From NCBI GenBank assembly GCA_965657335.1, contig CBFHOH010000004.1:1-64000 (forward strand): a stretch of 64,000 nt of DNA, written 5' to 3'. A program made the translations under genes and the position numbers. This DNA is from UBA4582 sp965657335. Its GTDB lineage: Bacteria > Pseudomonadota > Gammaproteobacteria > Pseudomonadales > Azotimanducaceae. Below, piece by piece: positions 61,498 to 64,000 of this stretch; the stretch's first letter is position 1; each line of letters opens with the position of its first letter. The notes beneath the pieces are model-generated. The model was given only the letters and a program-made list of their open reading frames with translations. It searched no databases and had not been told where the DNA came from.

Positions 61498-62577
61498 ATG
61501 ATTCCAGCAAACATAAATGATGTAACCCCTGAATTTCTCTCTGCCATCTTTGACGTCGAAATAGATTCAATCGAGGCTAACCAGATTGGTCAGGGGATAG
61601 GGCTTATGGGCGATATTTATCGAGTTGGGCTCAGTACATCCGATCCGAGCCAAAAAGTGCCAGAAAGTGTCGTCGTGAAGCTGCCTTCCTCCTTTGAAGG
61701 TAATCGTGCACAGGGCGTGGCTCTCGGCATGTTCGACGCAGAAATTCGGTTCTATGAAGAATTAGCTCCCTCAATACCTGTCGGAATCCCCGGGGTTTAT
61801 CATACTGATATCAAACCCGGCACCGCTGATTTTGTTATCGTTATGGAAGATTTGACTCGATATGAGTTGGTTGCACAAAGTGATGGAATGTCGGTTGAGC
61901 AAGCCTATGCAGCGGTAGAGGTCATGGCCAGAATACATGCTGTATGGTGGAATAAAGTTAAGATACCTGCGCTAGAGTGGATCCCCTCCATGATAAGTCC
62001 ACGAATTGAGTATGTTGATCAATTGCTCAAGGAAATTTATCCAGTGTTTGAAAGCGGCTTTGCAAAATATCTTCCGGCTGGTGGGCTTGAGCTCTATCAA
62101 CGATTTGCAGGCAATTATTTGCAAATAAACAAGACACTTGCCGCCCGGAGTCCCTGGACCTTAGCGCATCAGGATTATCGCGTGGAGAACTTGATGTTTG
62201 CACCGGGGGAAGCGGTAGTGCTTGACTGGCAAGGCATTGGTCGTGGACCAGGTGCCTATGATCTTGCCTATCTCCTGGGTGGCTCTATGGCGATAGACAA
62301 AAGGCGCGAGCATGAAGCTGGGCTGGTGCAGGCTTATCAGAACACATTGGAATCCTCAGGTGTTACTGGTTATCCGATAGAAAAGTGTTGGGACGACTAT
62401 GGCCATGCGCAATTGATGGGTGGGCTTGCTACAGCTATGGTGACAGCTGGGACGTTAGATTTAAGCAATGCGCGAGGTGTTGAACTAGTTGCGACAATGG
62501 CAGAACGACATGGCCAGGCCGCACTTGACCATGACGGCCTTGCGAGGCTGAGCGCGATACTTTCCGACAGTATTTAG
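61498..62577 (+). CDS. APH-family phosphotransferase (ACAD10/11-type)
   Basis: 359 residues. Catalytic loop LAHQDYRVENLMF (His-Gln-Asp in place of His-Gly-Asp) and VVLDWQGIGRG. It starts MIPANINDVTPEFLSAIF and shows IGQGIGLMGDIYRVGL, the glycine loop. Fourth kinase of this kind in 32 kb, following operator 8 and preceding the second carotenoid oxygenase by 93 bases. Confidence 0.86.
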   Translation: MIPANINDVTPEFLSAIFDVEIDSIEANQIGQGIGLMGDIYRVGLSTSDPSQKVPESVVVKLPSSFEGNRAQGVALGMFDAEIRFYEELAPSIPVGIPGVYHTDIKPGTADFVIVMEDLTRYELVAQSDGMSVEQAYAAVEVMARIHAVWWNKVKIPALEWIPSMISPRIEYVDQLLKEIYPVFESGFAKYLPAGGLELYQRFAGNYLQINKTLAARSPWTLAHQDYRVENLMFAPGEAVVLDWQGIGRGPGAYDLAYLLGGSMAIDKRREHEAGLVQAYQNTLESSGVTGYPIEKCWDDYGHAQLMGGLATAMVTAGTLDLSNARGVELVATMAERHGQAALDHDGLARLSAILSDSI

Positions 62578-62670
62578 TCCGATTATATAGTGATAGCAAC
62601 ATAGTACAGCCTGTCTTTTTGGCGGGTGGCTAATAAAAATTAAAAGTTAAAAGTTAACCGAGGAAAACAT

Positions 62671-64000
62671 ATGACTACCGCTGAAGTAGCGTCATACAAC
62701 AACCCTTTTTTAAAAGGAAACAATGAGCCTGTTTACGAAGAGATAACGACTACCGAGTTGGAAGTGATCGGTGAAGTACCAGCGGATATTTCGGGTAGTT
62801 TCTTGCGAACGGGTCCTAACCCCTACTATGTCCCTGATGAAGCGAGGTATCACATATTTGATGGCGATGGGATGATTCATGGTGTTAACTTTAAGAACGG
62901 AAAAGTCACTTACCGCAATCGTTTTGTTCAGTCAAAAGGATTGGATGAAGAGCGCGCGAAGGGCGAGTGGATCTACCCTGGCTTAAATATGTTGGGTGAA
63001 TACATTGCCAAGGGTGAGATGCCGGGTGTCAAAAACACGGGGAATACTGCCATGGTGTTTCACCAGGGGCAGCTCTATACAATGATGGAGGGTGGAACGC
63101 CGTATCGCATATCTCTGCCAGAACTTGAAACGGAAGGTGAGCATGATTTTGAAGGCACCGTCACGCACAACTTTACCGCTCATCCAAAAGTAGATGCGAA
63201 AACGGGTGAGATGATGACCTTCGGTTATGGACTCCAGCCTCCTTTTTTAAGCTACTCTGTTGTGGGTACCAATGGGCGGGCTTCGCACGCGACCGAAATT
63301 ACGATTCCCAAGCCGATCATGATGCATGACTGCGCTATCACCGAAAATTACACCATTTTCCCTGATCTTCCCCTCGTCTTCGATTTTGAAAAGATGATGA
63401 CCGGCGGTGGTTTGGTCGGTTGGGATCCTGACAATGGGTGTCGAATAGGCATTGTGCCGCGGTCTGGAGATGACAACACAATCCGCTGGTTTGAAATAGA
63501 AGAGAGTTTTCTTTTTCATGTCGCTAATGCTTTTGAAGAGGGCGATGAAGTCGTTTTTCAGGCATGTCGATCAGACCGTGGCGGTATTGTTACAGAAGAG
63601 GGTGTTGAGGTCAGAGATCAACTGGGACAGCTTCATGAATGGCGATTCAACATGCGCACCGGTGATGTTCAATCGACACCCATTGATCGTGAATTTCATT
63701 GCGACTTTCCTCGGATTAACGATGACTATGTTGGCTACAAAAATCGGTATACCTACGCTGCTCGCTTTAGGGTAGAAGCCACTCCAACCTTTGATGGTGA
63801 AATGAAATATGACAATGAGACTGGCGAAATTGCAATGCACTACTTTGGTGATAACGCGGAATCTGGAGAAGCTGTTTTTGTGCCAAGAATCGACTCTACC
63901 GATGAAGATGATGGCTACGTGATCTGTTTTGTGTACGACAGAATTTCCGGAACCAGTGAATGTCAGATTCTCGATGCGCAGAATTGGCATGCCGACCCCG
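62671..64000 (+). CDS. Carotenoid-cleavage oxygenase family protein, 3' end cut by window edge
   Basis: About 443 residues visible from ATG 62671 (AGGAAAAC upstream). Iron ligands seen: His161 (NFTAHPK), His209 (PIMMHDCAIT) and His273 (SFLFHVANAF); the fourth His lies beyond the window. FLRTGPNPYY and IFDGDGMIHG are standard family segments. Of the lignostilbene/carotenoid dioxygenase group with substrates such as carotenoids or stilbenes. Together with 21533-22993 it brackets the island. Confidence 0.92.
   Translation, partial: MTTAEVASYNNPFLKGNNEPVYEEITTTELEVIGEVPADISGSFLRTGPNPYYVPDEARYHIFDGDGMIHGVNFKNGKVTYRNRFVQSKGLDEERAKGEWIYPGLNMLGEYIAKGEMPGVKNTGNTAMVFHQGQLYTMMEGGTPYRISLPELETEGEHDFEGTVTHNFTAHPKVDAKTGEMMTFGYGLQPPFLSYSVVGTNGRASHATEITIPKPIMMHDCAITENYTIFPDLPLVFDFEKMMTGGGLVGWDPDNGCRIGIVPRSGDDNTIRWFEIEESFLFHVANAFEEGDEVVFQACRSDRGGIVTEEGVEVRDQLGQLHEWRFNMRTGDVQSTPIDREFHCDFPRINDDYVGYKNRYTYAARFRVEATPTFDGEMKYDNETGEIAMHYFGDNAESGEAVFVPRIDSTDEDDGYVICFVYDRISGTSECQILDAQNWHADP

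Noticed and set aside
30614..62577. Aminoglycoside resistance genes
   Set aside because: Only the general kinase motif matches; the catabolic context and ACAD10/LvaA-like form argue against resistance.
1..64000. CRISPR arrays, insertion sequences, prophage, rRNA or tRNA genes
   Set aside because: No direct repeat array, transposase, integrase or RNA gene signature was seen on either strand; a full tRNA scan was not possible by eye.

Overview
This is about 64 kb of a bacterial chromosome, most likely from a marine gammaproteobacterium. I infer this from moderate GC, gene families typical of aerobic marine heterotrophs, AhpD-like selenoproteins and many lipid or isoprenoid oxidation genes; no 16S or other marker gene is present, so the assignment is soft. 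Both ends cut a gene: a PEP-mutase/isocitrate-lyase-family gene at base 1 and a carotenoid oxygenase at base 64000. Three runs of exactly 99 N (27417, 39362, 42644) each lie inside a gene and are assembly gaps. I saw no rRNA, tRNA, CRISPR array, insertion sequence or phage gene.

Bases 1-17200 hold mixed metabolism: a PEP-mutase-like enzyme, a carboxymuconolactone decarboxylase (CMD) protein, msrA followed by a two-domain AhpD-like protein whose gene reads through an in-frame TGA, a PatB-type PLP lyase, an enoyl-CoA hydratase, a GPH-type transporter, a Tat-exported FAD enzyme, a luciferase-like oxidoreductase (LLM), a fused double CaiB CoA-transferase, a MarR regulator, a thiol-dioxygenase-like cupin, a PHP phosphatase and an SDR.

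From about 17.2 kb to the end, nearly every gene is an aerobic catabolic enzyme: four cytochrome P450s, four Rieske oxygenase alpha subunits, two carotenoid-cleavage oxygenases, two acyl-CoA dehydrogenases, crotonases, a split MaoC hydratase, six SDRs, MDR and zinc alcohol dehydrogenases, a limonene-epoxide-hydrolase-type protein, two ThuA-like proteins, four APH/ACAD10-type kinases and a five-gene 2-oxoacid (acetoin-type) dehydrogenase cluster acoA-acoB-acoX-E2-E3. Eight near-identical palindromes, core AACAGTCAAGCTTGACTGTT, lie in front of these operons between 20.6 and 61.4 kb, usually 30-55 nt before a start codon. I read them as operators of one regulator, probably the TetR protein at 37.6 kb, making the island one regulon. 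Its substrate is unknown; the enzyme set fits an isoprenoid, apocarotenoid, steroid-like or other alicyclic compound: oxygenases attack the ring or chain, SDR/ADH and epoxide hydrolase process the products, and CoA-dependent beta-oxidation enzymes shorten the acids.

The clearest unusual features are two AhpD/CMD-family genes (1620-2690 minus, 58506-59054 plus) in which the second Cys codon of the CxxC redox motif is TGA. The frame stays open beyond it, and each TGA is followed at bacterial SECIS distance by a hairpin. Both would be called pseudogenes or split genes by ordinary gene finders; I interpret them as selenoproteins, the second lying next to a regulon operator.
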